DNA of 42,569 bases, from assembly GCA_947627205.1 (NCBI GenBank), contig CANQVE010000015.1:1-42569 (forward strand). The letters run 5' to 3'. Each line of letters starts with the position of its first letter. Within the stretch, counting starts at the first letter, position 1. The notes below the pieces were generated by a model that saw nothing but the letters and a program-made list of their open reading frames with translations, was not told where the DNA came from and made no database searches. The DNA is from an uncultured Clostridia bacterium. GTDB taxonomy: Bacteria > Bacillota > Clostridia > Oscillospirales > Ruminococcaceae. This document shows, piece by piece, positions 25,125-34,566 of the stretch. Made by a program: the position numbers and the translations under genes.

Positions 25125-28100
25125 TTAGTTAAGTTTATACATTGCATTTACGGTCTGCTTTATTGCTTCAAGGGTATTGCTGTCCTTATCGGGAAGCACG
25201 GTAAATCTCGGCTTTCCTATCGTTTCAACGCGCATTTTCTTTCCCAAAACCGCTCCTGCCGCCGCGAGCCTGTTCGGTTCAACTCTTGAAAGGAAGAACG
25301 TAAGCTCCTCGCCGGCTTGGGTTATCTCGCTTATTCCGCATTCTGACGCAATGTTTCTTAGCCTTGCCACTTCTATAAGTCCGACAACGCTTTCGGGCGG
25401 CTCGCCAAATCTGTCGATAAGCTCGTCGGTCATATCGAGAGCGTCCTCCTCGGTCTTTACACGGGCAATTTTCCTGTAGCAGTCTACGCGCTGTGCCTGG
25501 TTTGAAATATAATCTTCGGGGATATAGGCGTTTATTCTCACGTCTACAAGGCATTCTTCCTTATGAACGTCTTTCTCTCCGCGCTCTTCCCTTACGGCTT
25601 CGTCGAGAAGTTTTAAATACATATCGTATCCGATATTCGACAGATGACCGCTCTGAGATGAACCGAGGATATTTCCCGCACCGCGTATCTCAAGGTCGCG
25701 GAGCGCTATCCTGAAACCGCTTCCGAACTGCGTGAACTCGCGAATTGCCTCAAGTCGGCGGTGGGATATTTCAGAAAGTATCTTTCCGGGCTTGTAGGTG
25801 AAATAAGCATAAGCGCGCTTGTTTGTGCGGCCTACTCTTCCGCGGAGCTGGTGGAGCTGTGCAAGTCCCATATAATCCGCGTCCTCTATAATAAGCGTGT
25901 TTACGTTCGGAACGTCAACGCCCGTTTCAATTATCGTCGTGCAGACAAGCACGTCTATTTCCCCGTCCAACAACTTTCTCCAGACGTCGAGAAGCTCGTT
26001 TTCTGGCATTCTTCCGTGTGCAACTCCTATCTTTGCGTCGGGGAGCAATGCAGAGAGTTTTTCGGCACAGCCGTATATGCTTTCAATTCGGTTATGGATA
26101 TAATAAACCTGACCGCTTCGGCGAAGCTCTTTCTGTATTGCCGCGGCAATAACTCCCATATCATGCTCAATTACATAGCTCGAAACGGGCTGTCTGTCCT
26201 GCGGCGGCTCGTCAAGAACGCTCATATCGCGTATACCGCTCATAGCCATATTCAGCGTCCGGGGGATAGGCGTTGCAGAAAGCGAAAGAATGTCAACGCC
26301 CGTAAAAGTCTCTTTGAATTTATCCTTGTGCGCGACGCCGAAACGCTGTTCCTCGTCGATTATAACAAGACCGAGGTCTTTGAATTTCACGTCGTTCTGG
26401 ACAATTCTGTGCGTTCCGATAACAAAGTCAATTCTCCCCGAAGCAATTCCGCGGAGTATCTCCTTTTGCTCCTTGGGTGTCTTATATCTCGAAAGCAGAG
26501 CAATATTTATCGGAAAGCCCTCCATTCGGGAAGTTGCCGTCTGATAATGCTGCCAGGCAAGGACGGTCGTCGGCGCAAGAAGCGCGCACTGTTTCCCGCC
26601 CTCTATGCATTTAAACGCTGCTCGGAGCGCAACTTCGGTCTTTCCAAAGCCGACATCTCCGCAAAGCAGGCGCTCCATAGGCTGTTCGCGCTGCATATCC
26701 GACTTTATTTCATCTATGCATCTAAGCTGTGAATTTGTTTCAATATACGGGAAATGCTGTTCAAAATCCTCCTGCATTTCATCATCTTCTGGGAACGCAA
26801 AGCCCTTGCTTTTCATTCTCTCGGCATAGAGCTTTATAAGCTCCGCCGCCATTTCCTTTACGGCGGCTTTGGCTTTTGCCTTGGATTTCTGCCACTGTTC
26901 GCCGCCGAGCTTATTGAGCTTTACGGAGGAATTATCGCCCGTTCCGATATACCTTGAAACAAGGTCGAGCTGTGTTACGGGGACATGGAGAACGTCCGTT
27001 CCTGCGTATTTTATGCGGATATAGTCCTTTGAAACTCCGCCCGCATCTACCTTGTGAACTCCGTCGAAAACGCCGATACCGTGGGCGTAATGAACGACAA
27101 GGTCTCCTACGGCGATATCTTCGAGCGAGCGTATCTCCTCGCCTTTTTGCCGTTTGGGTATCTTTCGCCGCGCCGCGTGTACGGGGGTATGCGTAAATAC
27201 CGCGAGATCGCCGTATTCAAAGCCCGCTGAAAGAGTTCCCTCACAGACGACTATTTTCTTTTTTATAACGTTTTCGGGAGCGCCGTAATAATCGGCGTCA
27301 AAGCCGTCATCTTTCAGGTCGTTGGCGAGATTTTGCGCGCCCTTTTGAGTGCCCGCAAAAATGAAACAGCACTTGTTGTTATTGAGATAGTGTCTTAATC
27401 CGTCCTCAAGTATCTTATATTCTCCGCTCCAGGGGGAAGTCTGAATTGCGTTTAATGCCTTTACGGAAATGCCAAGCTCTATACCGCCTCCGCTCAAAAA
27501 GCTGTCGAAATAAATTTCAGCGCGCGACTTTAAAAGCTCGGTAAACTCGTTTTTTGAAAGCATAAAACGGTCTAAGCCCTTTGATATTTTCCCCTCGTCA
27601 AGAAGTATCTTTAAATCTTCCAAATGCTGAACGCAGGAGGCGCGGAAACTTTCGCGGACGGCGCTGTTTTCGCAAATGAAAACGCTCTTTGCATAATCAA
27701 AAACTGTTTCTTCCTTGTCATAGCAAAGCGGGAAATATTTATCGGGGCAAAGTATCTGCGCCCCGCCGCGCAAAAGGTCAACGTCATTTTCGAGATTTTT
27801 CTTTACTTCGGCGGAATTTTTAGAACGGAGCTTTTTTATTATCGCTTCTATTTTTTTGGCAAGCTCCTCGGCGCTGTCGAAAAGCGTTTCTCTTGCGGGA
27901 GAAATTTCAACGCTTTCGAGGACGGCTGTTCTTCTCTGCGAATCAGTTTCAAACTCGCAAAGGCTGTCTATCTCGTCTCCGAAAAGCTCAATTCTAACGG
28001 GCATATTCCTGTTGGGCGGGAAAACGTCTATTATCCCGCCTCTCACGGAAAACTGTCCCCTGCCCTCGACCTGGTCGCACTTTGAATATCCTGCACTAAA

Positions 28101-28577
28101 AAGCAACGAAACAAACTCGTCTTTTTCTATACTGCCGCCCGAAGAAAGAGTTATAGTCCTCTTTGAAAGCTCGCCGCGCGGAATGGTGAACTGTGCGGCG
28201 GCGAGGGCAGAGCCAACTGCTGCGAGGCATTTTCCGCTCTGCATAGCCGAAAGCGCTTCTATCCGCTTATGCTCGTAATCAAGCGAAGCGGCGTCCGTTC
28301 CCGTAAGGTTTAAGTCTTTTTCGGGATACAATAAAACGGCGTTTTCTCCGAGGAGCATATTTATGTCCGAAAGCAATTTGACTGCGTCGCTCTCGCTTTC
28401 GGTGATGATAAACGCGGGGAGAGCGTCAATGCGCTTCAGCAAAGAAGCAATATAAAACGCTTTATGGATATGCGAAACGCCCGTGACAAGCGCGGGCAGG
28501 GTGTGATTTGTTTTCAGATATTTCAGCAGCCTCAAAAATTCGTTATTCTGTTCGGCGGCGTTTACAAAAAAGTTCAT
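25125..28577 (-). CDS. mfd: Transcription-repair coupling factor Mfd
   Basis: The 1150-residue ATPase removes stalled RNA polymerase and recruits UvrA. The N-terminal UvrB-like domain is at about residues 1-330. The RNA polymerase interaction domain follows at about 470-560 (G-D-L-V-V-H-Y-A-H-G-I-G). The RecG-like translocase has Walker A G-D-V-G-F-G-K-T-E, a DEEQ box (I-I-D-E-E-Q-R-F-G) and Q-L-R-G-R-V-G-R. A TRCF C-terminal domain completes it. It starts 13 bp after pth and is probably co-transcribed with it. Confidence 0.97.
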   Translation of the reverse strand: MNFFVNAAEQNNEFLRLLKYLKTNHTLPALVTGVSHIHKAFYIASLLKRIDALPAFIITESESDAVKLLSDINMLLGENAVLLYPEKDLNLTGTDAASLDYEHKRIEALSAMQSGKCLAAVGSALAAAQFTIPRGELSKRTITLSSGGSIEKDEFVSLLFSAGYSKCDQVEGRGQFSVRGGIIDVFPPNRNMPVRIELFGDEIDSLCEFETDSQRRTAVLESVEISPARETLFDSAEELAKKIEAIIKKLRSKNSAEVKKNLENDVDLLRGGAQILCPDKYFPLCYDKEETVFDYAKSVFICENSAVRESFRASCVQHLEDLKILLDEGKISKGLDRFMLSKNEFTELLKSRAEIYFDSFLSGGGIELGISVKALNAIQTSPWSGEYKILEDGLRHYLNNNKCCFIFAGTQKGAQNLANDLKDDGFDADYYGAPENVIKKKIVVCEGTLSAGFEYGDLAVFTHTPVHAARRKIPKRQKGEEIRSLEDIAVGDLVVHYAHGIGVFDGVHKVDAGGVSKDYIRIKYAGTDVLHVPVTQLDLVSRYIGTGDNSSVKLNKLGGEQWQKSKAKAKAAVKEMAAELIKLYAERMKSKGFAFPEDDEMQEDFEQHFPYIETNSQLRCIDEIKSDMQREQPMERLLCGDVGFGKTEVALRAAFKCIEGGKQCALLAPTTVLAWQHYQTATSRMEGFPINIALLSRYKTPKEQKEILRGIASGRIDFVIGTHRIVQNDVKFKDLGLVIIDEEQRFGVAHKDKFKETFTGVDILSLSATPIPRTLNMAMSGIRDMSVLDEPPQDRQPVSSYVIEHDMGVIAAAIQKELRRSGQVYYIHNRIESIYGCAEKLSALLPDAKIGVAHGRMPENELLDVWRKLLDGEIDVLVCTTIIETGVDVPNVNTLIIEDADYMGLAQLHQLRGRVGRTNKRAYAYFTYKPGKILSEISHRRLEAIREFTQFGSGFRIALRDLEIRGAGNILGSSQSGHLSNIGYDMYLKLLDEAVREERGEKDVHKEECLVDVRINAYIPEDYISNQAQRVDCYRKIARVKTEEDALDMTDELIDRFGEPPESVVGLIEVARLRNIASECGISEITQAGEELTFFLSRVEPNRLAAAGAVLGKKMRVETIGKPRFTVLPDKDSNTLEAIKQTVNAMYKLN

Positions 28578-28590
28578 ACTGACCTCTGTT

Positions 28591-29217
28591 TTACGAATTG
28601 TATTTATTCATGGCTTCGTCCGTCTTTCCGTTTACCATGAGTTCAATGGACGAAACGGCATTGTCAAAGCATTTTTCGAGGGCTTCTTTGTCCTCTTTCT
28701 TAAAATGCCCCAGCACCCAATCAGCTAAATTATAGTCGGGGTGTGGCTTCGCGCCGACTCCCATTTTAATTCTCGGAAACATATCGCTTCCCGAAAGGTA
28801 GATTATGCTCTTTATGCCGTTATGACCGCCGTCGCTTCCCTTTCGGCGGATACGCAGATGACCGGGCTCGAGAGAAATGTCGTCAAATACAATTATAACG
28901 CGCTCGGGCGGTATCTTGTAGAAATTCATGGCTTCTACTACAGCCTCTCCGCTGTTGTTCATAAAAGTATGCGGTTTCATTATAAGACAGCGCTTTCCAG
29001 AAATAACTCCGTCGCAGGTGAGCGATTTGAACCTTATTTTCTTACAGCTGAGTTTATACTTCTCGCAGAGCGTGTCAATTGTCATAAAGCCTATATTGTG
29101 ACGAGTATTTTCATACTCCGTGCCGGGATTTCCAAGCCCGCAGATTATATATTCGACCACGCCTTTAGGCTCGTTTCTTTCGCTTTCAAGTTTATTAAAG
29201 ATATCGAAAACTGACAT
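28591..29217 (-). CDS. pth: Peptidyl-tRNA hydrolase
   Basis: The 208-residue enzyme recycles peptidyl-tRNA. It shows G-L-G-N-P-G-T-E-Y-E-N-T-R-H-N-I-G with the catalytic His, then P-H-T-F-M-N-N-S-G and D-D-I-S-L-E. The active segment begins only at about residue 27. The first ~25 residues form an unusual N-terminal extension compared with the ~190-residue family. AGAGGGAGA six bases upstream supports the ATG at 29217, over 29253. Confidence 0.94.
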   Translation of the reverse strand: MSVFDIFNKLESERNEPKGVVEYIICGLGNPGTEYENTRHNIGFMTIDTLCEKYKLSCKKIRFKSLTCDGVISGKRCLIMKPHTFMNNSGEAVVEAMNFYKIPPERVIIVFDDISLEPGHLRIRRKGSDGGHNGIKSIIYLSGSDMFPRIKMGVGAKPHPDYNLADWVLGHFKKEDKEALEKCFDNAVSSIELMVNGKTDEAMNKYNS

Positions 29218-29260
29218 TATTCTCCCTCTTGTTCTCGTTGTTTTTTTGCTCACGACTAAA

Positions 29261-29284
29261 CCCGCCCGAATTGCTCCGAGCGGG
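29261..29284 (-). terminator. Probable terminator after the SPFH gene
   Basis: In minus RNA CCCGCTCG pairs with CGGGCGGG (one G-U) and is followed by TTTAG. The U-tract is short, so confidence is moderate. Confidence 0.5.
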
Positions 29285-29337
29285 GGTAGTTATTTTGCCG
29301 AATGTTGCAGAATTTTATCAGGCAATAATGTACATTA

Positions 29338-30657
29338 TTAAACGATATCGTTTGAATCAAACGGATCTCCGCACTCGGGGCAGAATTTGGGAGGATTAGA
29401 GGGATCTGCAGGCTCCCAACCGCACTTGTCGCACTTAAAGAGCGGTACTCCCGCAGGCTTTGGCTTTCCGCAGTCAACGCAGAACTTTCCTTTGTTCTTT
29501 GCTCCGCAGGAGCAAGTCCAGAAATTGTCACCGCTTGGCGCAGGCTTTCCGCAGGAAGAACAGAACTTGCCCGTGTTTCCTGTTGCTCCGCAAGAGCAGG
29601 TCCAGCCGTTGTTCTGAGGCTGTGAGCCTTGCTGTTGAGCCTGCTGCTGTTGTGCAGCCATAGCGACCATATTGTTGGGCGTTATGCCGTTTGCCTGCTG
29701 AGCCATATTCATTCCCATAAAGCCCATCATTGCGCCGCCCGAATTGCCCGCGGCGATCTTCATAGCGTCGCTCTGCGCCATAGCGTAGTTTGCCGCCATC
29801 ATGCCGGGATCGCGCATAGCTCCGGTAGTCTGGAGCTTTTTGAGCATTTCCTGATCCTCGGGCGGGATAGAGGGAGCGTTCATGCTGAACGAGCTTATTG
29901 TAAGCCCGCGGAGGTCGCCCCACTTCTTGCTCAATACCTCATTGAGCGCTTCGCAGATCTCAAAAGTATGCGACGGAAGCGCGCTCGGTCTTACTCCGCT
30001 GTCGGAAATTTTTCCGAGGGCAGGCTGTAAAGCGGTAACAATTTCACTTTTCAGCATGCTGTCGATGTTTTTCTTGTCGTATCTTTCGGAGAAGTTTCCG
30101 CAGACGTTTGTATAGAACAGAATGGGGTTTGTTATCCTGTACGAATATTCGCCGTTGCAGCGAAGAGATACGTCGACGTCGAGATTTATGTTTCTGTCAA
30201 CAACTCTGAAAGGAATGGCATTCGCTGTTCCATAGAGGTTGCCCATAATTTCCTTTGTGTTTATATAATAAACTCTCTGATCGGTAGCAGCCTGTCCGCC
30301 GAACGTAAAGCGTTTTCCTATTTCCTTGAATGTATCGGCGATAGTCTCGCTCAGATTGCCGTAGAAAATGCTCGGCTGAACGGTGTTGTCATAAACGAAC
30401 TCTCCCGCTTCGGCGCAGACTTCTGCGACCTTTCCGCTTTCAACGATAAGGGCGCACTGTCCCTCGTTTACATTGATGATAGAGCCGTTTGAAATAACGT
30501 TATCGGAACCGTTTTTATTCGAGCTTTTGCCGCCGACCTTTTTGTGTCCGCGAACGGCAAGCGTCGAGTTGTCGATAGCGTCACAGTAGAAATAATCTCT
30601 CCAGCTGTCGCCCAGAACTCCCGAAAGAGCGCCTATACCTGCTTTTAATAAACCCAT
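29338..30657 (-). CDS. SPFH-domain protein with C-terminal zinc ribbons (YdjI-like)
   Basis: The 439-residue protein has an SPFH/Band-7-type domain over about residues 20-290, beginning D-Y-F-Y-C-D. It resembles B. subtilis YdjI and the so-called virion core proteins. A Gln/Ala-rich linker follows (about 300-345). Three zinc-ribbon units end the protein: C-S-C-G...C-S-S-C-G, C-S-C-G...C-V-D-C-G and C-D-K-C-G...C-P-E-C-G. No transmembrane segment is obvious. YdjI-type proteins are linked to membrane-stress responses; the role here is inferred. AAAAAGGAGAG precedes the ATG. Confidence 0.85.
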   Translation of the reverse strand: MGLLKAGIGALSGVLGDSWRDYFYCDAIDNSTLAVRGHKKVGGKSSNKNGSDNVISNGSIINVNEGQCALIVESGKVAEVCAEAGEFVYDNTVQPSIFYGNLSETIADTFKEIGKRFTFGGQAATDQRVYYINTKEIMGNLYGTANAIPFRVVDRNINLDVDVSLRCNGEYSYRITNPILFYTNVCGNFSERYDKKNIDSMLKSEIVTALQPALGKISDSGVRPSALPSHTFEICEALNEVLSKKWGDLRGLTISSFSMNAPSIPPEDQEMLKKLQTTGAMRDPGMMAANYAMAQSDAMKIAAGNSGGAMMGFMGMNMAQQANGITPNNMVAMAAQQQQAQQQGSQPQNNGWTCSCGATGNTGKFCSSCGKPAPSGDNFWTCSCGAKNKGKFCVDCGKPKPAGVPLFKCDKCGWEPADPSNPPKFCPECGDPFDSNDIV

Positions 30658-30699
30658 AGTAAAACTCTCCTTTTTAAATAATAATAGTACGCTAATTTA

Positions 30700-30728
30700 A
30701 TTATACAACGTATAACGCATAAAGTCAA
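30700..30728 (-). promoter_or_regulatory. Promoter of the SPFH gene
   Basis: On the minus strand TTGACT (30723-30728), a 17-bp spacer and TATAAT (30700-30705) lie 43 bp upstream of the ATG. Confidence 0.7.
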
Positions 30729-30761
30729 GCAAAATTTTTCTAATTAGCCAAAAAATAAAAA

Positions 30762-30868
30762 ACAGGCTGGCGATAAAGCCCCATCTACGTCGTCAGAAGC
30801 CCTGCGGCAGGCACAAAGCCTAGCCGCAGGACTTCTTCCTAGTATCTGGGACTTTCTCACCAGCCTGT
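30762..30868 (-). repeat. Structured intercistronic repeat, copy 2
   Basis: This 107-bp element has the same fold as the one at 5851-5959. Outer arms are ACAGGCTGG/CCAGCCTGT, then AAAGCCCC opposite GGGACTTT, AGAAG/CTTCT, and the shared terminal hairpin GCGGC-AGGC/GCCT-GCCGC. In minus-strand RNA the outer stem is directly followed by TTTTTTATTTTTT, so this copy can also end the GGDEF transcript. Compared with copy 1, paired positions change together. Confidence 0.8.
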
Positions 30869-30888
30869 AATAAAACTCGCCTATTTCT

Positions 30889-32619
30889 TTAGTCATGCAT
30901 AGAAACGTCGAATACCTTTGCCGCTGTGGACAGCGCCATTATCTCGTATTCCGACCAGCTCTGACGGCGGGAAGCAGGCTTTGCGAACATAACATAGCCA
31001 GAAAACTTATCCGCGCGGTCAATTTTATAGAATATGGCGGCGTTTACGTCTTTCTTTTCGAGGCATTCTCTTATGTCGGGGCAATTTCCCTCCAGCTTAT
31101 AAAGACCGTCTAAAACAAGGATATTGTCCTTATTGAACAGCTCGGCAAAATCTTCTCCGGGCTTGAAGTGAACTATCTTTCCTATATCGGAGAATACTCC
31201 CTCGGGCGTCCACTGGAATGCCACTGTAAAGTTTTCGTAGATCATCAGTATCTCGCTAAGCACAAAAGCCTTTCCTATCTGCGAAAAGATCTTTTCGTTA
31301 TTGTAAGAATGCTGGGTGAGATAATTGTCCACGAGCCTGTGCATTATGCCTATTTTGTCGTTTATAAAGTCGTTCGTCTGCGAACTGTCGTTCTGCTCGG
31401 AATTTGCATAAAGATAGCGGTCGTGAAGCTCGGGCGTGTAGATTATATAACGGTTCTTGCCCTTTTCTTTTGCGACATAGAGCATTTTGTCGCATATCGC
31501 ATAGACCGTCTGAAAATCCTTTCCGTAGTCGGGAAACTCGCATACTCCCATAGAACAAGTTACGTTTATATCGCGCGGATCGTTTTTAAATGTCCACTCG
31601 ACTGTCGTTCTGATACTTCTGAGCATATTGCGAAGCTCGGTCTGATTTTCGACGTTTTCGGTCACTATCAGTATCTCGTCTCCACCCATTCTGCCGACAA
31701 TACCGCGCCCGACAATGTTTGAGTTTATTATCCTAGTTACGGTCTGGAGCACCTCGTCGCCGACAATATGACCGTATGTGTCGTTTACATTCTTGAAATT
31801 GTCGAGGTCAAGGAGAATGAAATAAACGTGCCTAAGCCCGCGCGACATAAGCCGTTCGGCTTGTTCTACTATCGCGCGCTTATTGAGCATATCGAGGAAA
31901 ACGTCCTTATCGTTTACTATGTCGATGTTTACATTTTTAAGGTCGTCCAACGGCTCAAATTCAACACAGCCTATGACCTTTGTTCCGACGATCTTGCACA
32001 AAACAGTGCAGAAAACATTCTCGTCGCCTTTAATGACTTTCAGCTTGGAGCGGAAGCTCTTTTCCGAAGTCCTGACATTTTTGAGAAGCTCTTCAAATTC
32101 GGAAAGATATTCGGGATAGATAGACTTTCTCTTGCTTTCGGCGACCTCGTCTAATTTGCCCGTTAAGATCTGACGGCGCTGTGAGTCGCTTATGTAAAAC
32201 ACCTCAAGCTCATCGCACTTACGGTCATATTCAACAAGAACATCGCCTATAACATCAAGATACGCCTCGAACAGCTTTTTCGTATCGTCGAAAATTTGTT
32301 TGTTTTCGGTGAGCAATGAAAGCTCGACAAACCTCATCTGCACAAGAAACTTCTTTTGTTCGGCGCTTTTCAGACTGCTCAGCGTAACAAGAAACGGATA
32401 GTATTTCCCGTCCGTCTTTTTTATACGCAAAACGACCTCAAAAGGCGCTTTCATTATCCTGTCTTCAATATTCGTTATCGACGGCAGATCGTCGGGATCT
32501 ACCACGCTTTTGATACAAGCGTTCATATCCAAACCCGTAAACTGTAAAAAGCCGTAATCCGCAGACTGGATATAGAGCTTGTCCGTTACGGTTATTTCTT
32601 TGAACAATTCTTTTCTCAC
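30889..32619 (-). CDS. GGDEF-domain protein (probable diguanylate cyclase)
   Basis: The protein is about 576 residues. The N-terminal ~110 residues are PAS-like. A second sensor-like region precedes the GGDEF domain (about 250-410), which has D-L-D-N-F-K-N-V-N-D-T-Y-G-H and the active loop G-G-D-E-I. The RxxD inhibitory site five residues before the loop is absent. The last ~165 residues look GAF-like. It would make cyclic di-GMP. The start is GTG 32619 with GGGAGGTAAT before it. The ATG at 32640 sits at the predicted transcription start and so cannot be used with that promoter. Confidence 0.85.
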   Translation of the reverse strand: MRKELFKEITVTDKLYIQSADYGFLQFTGLDMNACIKSVVDPDDLPSITNIEDRIMKAPFEVVLRIKKTDGKYYPFLVTLSSLKSAEQKKFLVQMRFVELSLLTENKQIFDDTKKLFEAYLDVIGDVLVEYDRKCDELEVFYISDSQRRQILTGKLDEVAESKRKSIYPEYLSEFEELLKNVRTSEKSFRSKLKVIKGDENVFCTVLCKIVGTKVIGCVEFEPLDDLKNVNIDIVNDKDVFLDMLNKRAIVEQAERLMSRGLRHVYFILLDLDNFKNVNDTYGHIVGDEVLQTVTRIINSNIVGRGIVGRMGGDEILIVTENVENQTELRNMLRSIRTTVEWTFKNDPRDINVTCSMGVCEFPDYGKDFQTVYAICDKMLYVAKEKGKNRYIIYTPELHDRYLYANSEQNDSSQTNDFINDKIGIMHRLVDNYLTQHSYNNEKIFSQIGKAFVLSEILMIYENFTVAFQWTPEGVFSDIGKIVHFKPGEDFAELFNKDNILVLDGLYKLEGNCPDIRECLEKKDVNAAIFYKIDRADKFSGYVMFAKPASRRQSWSEYEIMALSTAAKVFDVSMHD

Positions 32620-32649
32620 TATAACATTACCTCCCAACATACTACTTTT

Positions 32650-32678
32650 ATTATATCCTTTTTTTATTTATTTGTCAA
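32650..32678 (-). promoter_or_regulatory. Promoter of the GGDEF gene
   Basis: On the minus strand TTGACA (32673-32678), a 17-bp spacer and TATAAT (32650-32655) lie about 30 bp upstream of the GTG start. Confidence 0.75.
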
Positions 32679-32759
32679 TAAGCATAAAGAAAACAAAAAT
32701 AATTTTGTATTTTTTCACAAAATTTTATGCCATATATTGTATAGTTTCAAATTAAACCT

Positions 32760-33110
32760 CTGCTTCTAGAGATTAGATGTTAGAGGCAAGAGGTTAGAAT
32801 TTTTTAGCCGTAAAGCACTTTTCCTGTTATTGCGAATTACTGTATAAAAACCTATTTGTGGTTCTTTTTAAACGCAGTTTCTCTCAATAACGTTTACTCG
32901 CCCTATCCCCCTGCCCCCTTTCCCGAGGGGAAAGGGGGAGAGAGCGGGACGCCCCGCGCCCCGTGCCCCGCCTGTTGGCAGTTGACAGGGTACAGTGGAC
33001 AGTATGCAGTGACACACGAAAAGTTGTATAATAAAAGATGACGCACGAAACAATGAATAATATAAGGCTGTTTGCCTAACTGAAGTTTAAACTCCAGCCT
33101 CTTTCTCCGA
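32760..33110. repeat. Non-coding repeat region with dispersed repeat copy B and a GC-rich palindrome
   Basis: This stretch has no credible gene. It holds a G-rich palindrome, CCCCCTTTCCC (32924-32934)/GGGAAAGGGGG (32938-32948), set in unusually GC-rich sequence. Next come a CTGTTGGCAGTTGACAGG block with GGACAGT repeats (about 32970-33010) and an AGGCTGTTTGC...TTTAAACTCCAGCC block (about 33062-33103). The last two match blocks at 95-206. It appears to be a mosaic of small dispersed elements. Confidence 0.55.
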
Positions 33111-33198
33111 AAACCGTACAACTTTTTCTCTCAAAAGTTCTCCAATATTCTTACCTCTTACATCAGTTTAATTTTAAACCTTTTAAAATAAAAAGCTC

Positions 33199-33227
33199 TT
33201 GACTATTTATTTTATTTATGTTAAAAT
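33199..33227 (+). promoter_or_regulatory. Promoter of the GltD-like gene
   Basis: TTGACT (33199-33204), a 17-bp spacer and TAAAAT (33222-33227) give a ~90-nt leader before the ATG at 33324. Confidence 0.7.
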
Positions 33228-33323
33228 GTAGATGAATTCAATGTACATAAAGTCAAACTTCAAGCTGTTGAACAGTTGACTTGTTGTACGTCTGTTGAAA
33301 TAAAAAATAAGGAGAGTATTACA

Positions 33324-34541
33324 ATGTCTGTTTATGTAAAGGAAACTGCCGACCGCTGTCTTGGCTGTAAAGTTCCTATGTGCCAGAGGGGCTGCCCCGT
33401 GCATACCTCTATCCCGCAGGTAATAAAACTGTTTAAGGAAAACAAATTGCGCGAAGCGGGAAAGATATTGTTTGAAAACAATCCTATGTCACTGGTATGC
33501 TCTATCGTCTGCGATTATGACCAGCAGTGCAGAGGAAACTGCGTTCTCGGAAAGAAAGGCGTTCCCGTAAACTTCAACGCCATAGAGAAATTCGTTTCCG
33601 ACGCTTATTTCGACAGCATGACCATTGAGAAAAAAGCTCCGAAAGGAAAGAAAGTTGCCGTTATAGGCGGAGGTCCCGCGGGCATAACGGTTGCATTCAA
33701 GATGATTGCCGAGGGATATGACGTAACTATCTTTGAAGCGCGCGACGGCATAGGCGGAGTACTTCGCTATGGTATTCCCGATTTCCGTCTTCCCCGCTCT
33801 ATCTGCGACCGCTACACCAAAAAGCTCCTTGATACGGGAGTTAAGATCCGCCCGAATACCACTATAGGCGGTGCTCTTGAAATAAGCGACCTGTTCAGAG
33901 ACGGATATTCCGCTGTTTTCGCGGGAACGGGCGTATGGCGCTCGAAAACTCTCGGCATAAAGGGCGAGAGTCTCCCGAACGTTCACTACAGCATGGACTA
34001 TCTCGTAAATCCCAACGGCTATGATTTGGGCGAAAGAGTTGCGATAATCGGCGTTGGAAACGCGGCGATGGACGTTGCGAGAGTTGCGCTGAGGCACGGC
34101 TCGACGAGCGTTGTGCTTTACGCAAGAAGCAAGAGAATTACCGCAAGCCCGCGCGAAGTTGAATATGCTACAATGGAGGGCGCGGAAATGATCTTCGGCA
34201 AGGAGATAATGGAGATAACCGAAAAAGGTCCTGTTTTCCGCACGGCTATTCTTGACGAAAACAACAAGGTCACGGGATATGAGGACGGGCTTGAACAGGT
34301 CGAAGTAGACTCGACTGTTATATCCATAAGCAACGGTCCCAAGAACAAGCTGATACTTACGACTCCGGGACTTCAGGCAAACGAAAAAGGTCTGCTCATA
34401 ACTGACGAAAACTGTATGACGACTGTTCCGGGCGTATTTGCGGCAGGCGACGTTGTACAAGGCGCGCACACTGTTGTACATGCGGTAGAAGAGGCTAAGA
34501 GAGCTTCCGAGGGTATGATGCGTTATCTTGAACAAAACTAA
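33324..34541 (+). CDS. GltD/PreT-like NAD(P)-dependent FAD oxidoreductase
   Basis: The 405-residue flavoprotein has an N-terminal Cys-rich iron-sulfur segment (C-L-G-C-K-V-P-M-C-Q-R-G-C-P, then C-S-I-V-C and C-R-G-N-C). The FAD motif G-G-G-P-A-G-I-T follows at about residue 113, then the NAD(P) motif G-V-G-N-A-A-M-D and the C-terminal F-A-A-G-D-V. This is the layout of the glutamate synthase small subunit and of PreT in dihydropyrimidine reduction. Neither gltB nor preA is adjacent, so the partner is unknown. AAGGAGAG precedes the ATG; the ORF start at 33276 is rejected. Confidence 0.88.
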   Translation: MSVYVKETADRCLGCKVPMCQRGCPVHTSIPQVIKLFKENKLREAGKILFENNPMSLVCSIVCDYDQQCRGNCVLGKKGVPVNFNAIEKFVSDAYFDSMTIEKKAPKGKKVAVIGGGPAGITVAFKMIAEGYDVTIFEARDGIGGVLRYGIPDFRLPRSICDRYTKKLLDTGVKIRPNTTIGGALEISDLFRDGYSAVFAGTGVWRSKTLGIKGESLPNVHYSMDYLVNPNGYDLGERVAIIGVGNAAMDVARVALRHGSTSVVLYARSKRITASPREVEYATMEGAEMIFGKEIMEITEKGPVFRTAILDENNKVTGYEDGLEQVEVDSTVISISNGPKNKLILTTPGLQANEKGLLITDENCMTTVPGVFAAGDVVQGAHTVVHAVEEAKRASEGMMRYLEQN

Positions 34542-34566
34542 TTCAGACAGTTTGGAAATTTTATTA

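Noticed and set aside
25761-26732. 323-residue plus-strand ORF opposite mfd
   Set aside because: Antisense shadow of a strongly conserved helicase region.
32856-33053. 61-residue ORFs on both strands in the repeat region
   Set aside because: They are created by the GC-rich palindrome and repeat blocks, and have no ribosome site or plausible protein composition.
33489-34535. 348-residue minus-strand ORF opposite the GltD-like gene
   Set aside because: Antisense shadow; the plus-strand protein has clear FAD and NAD motifs through the whole interval.
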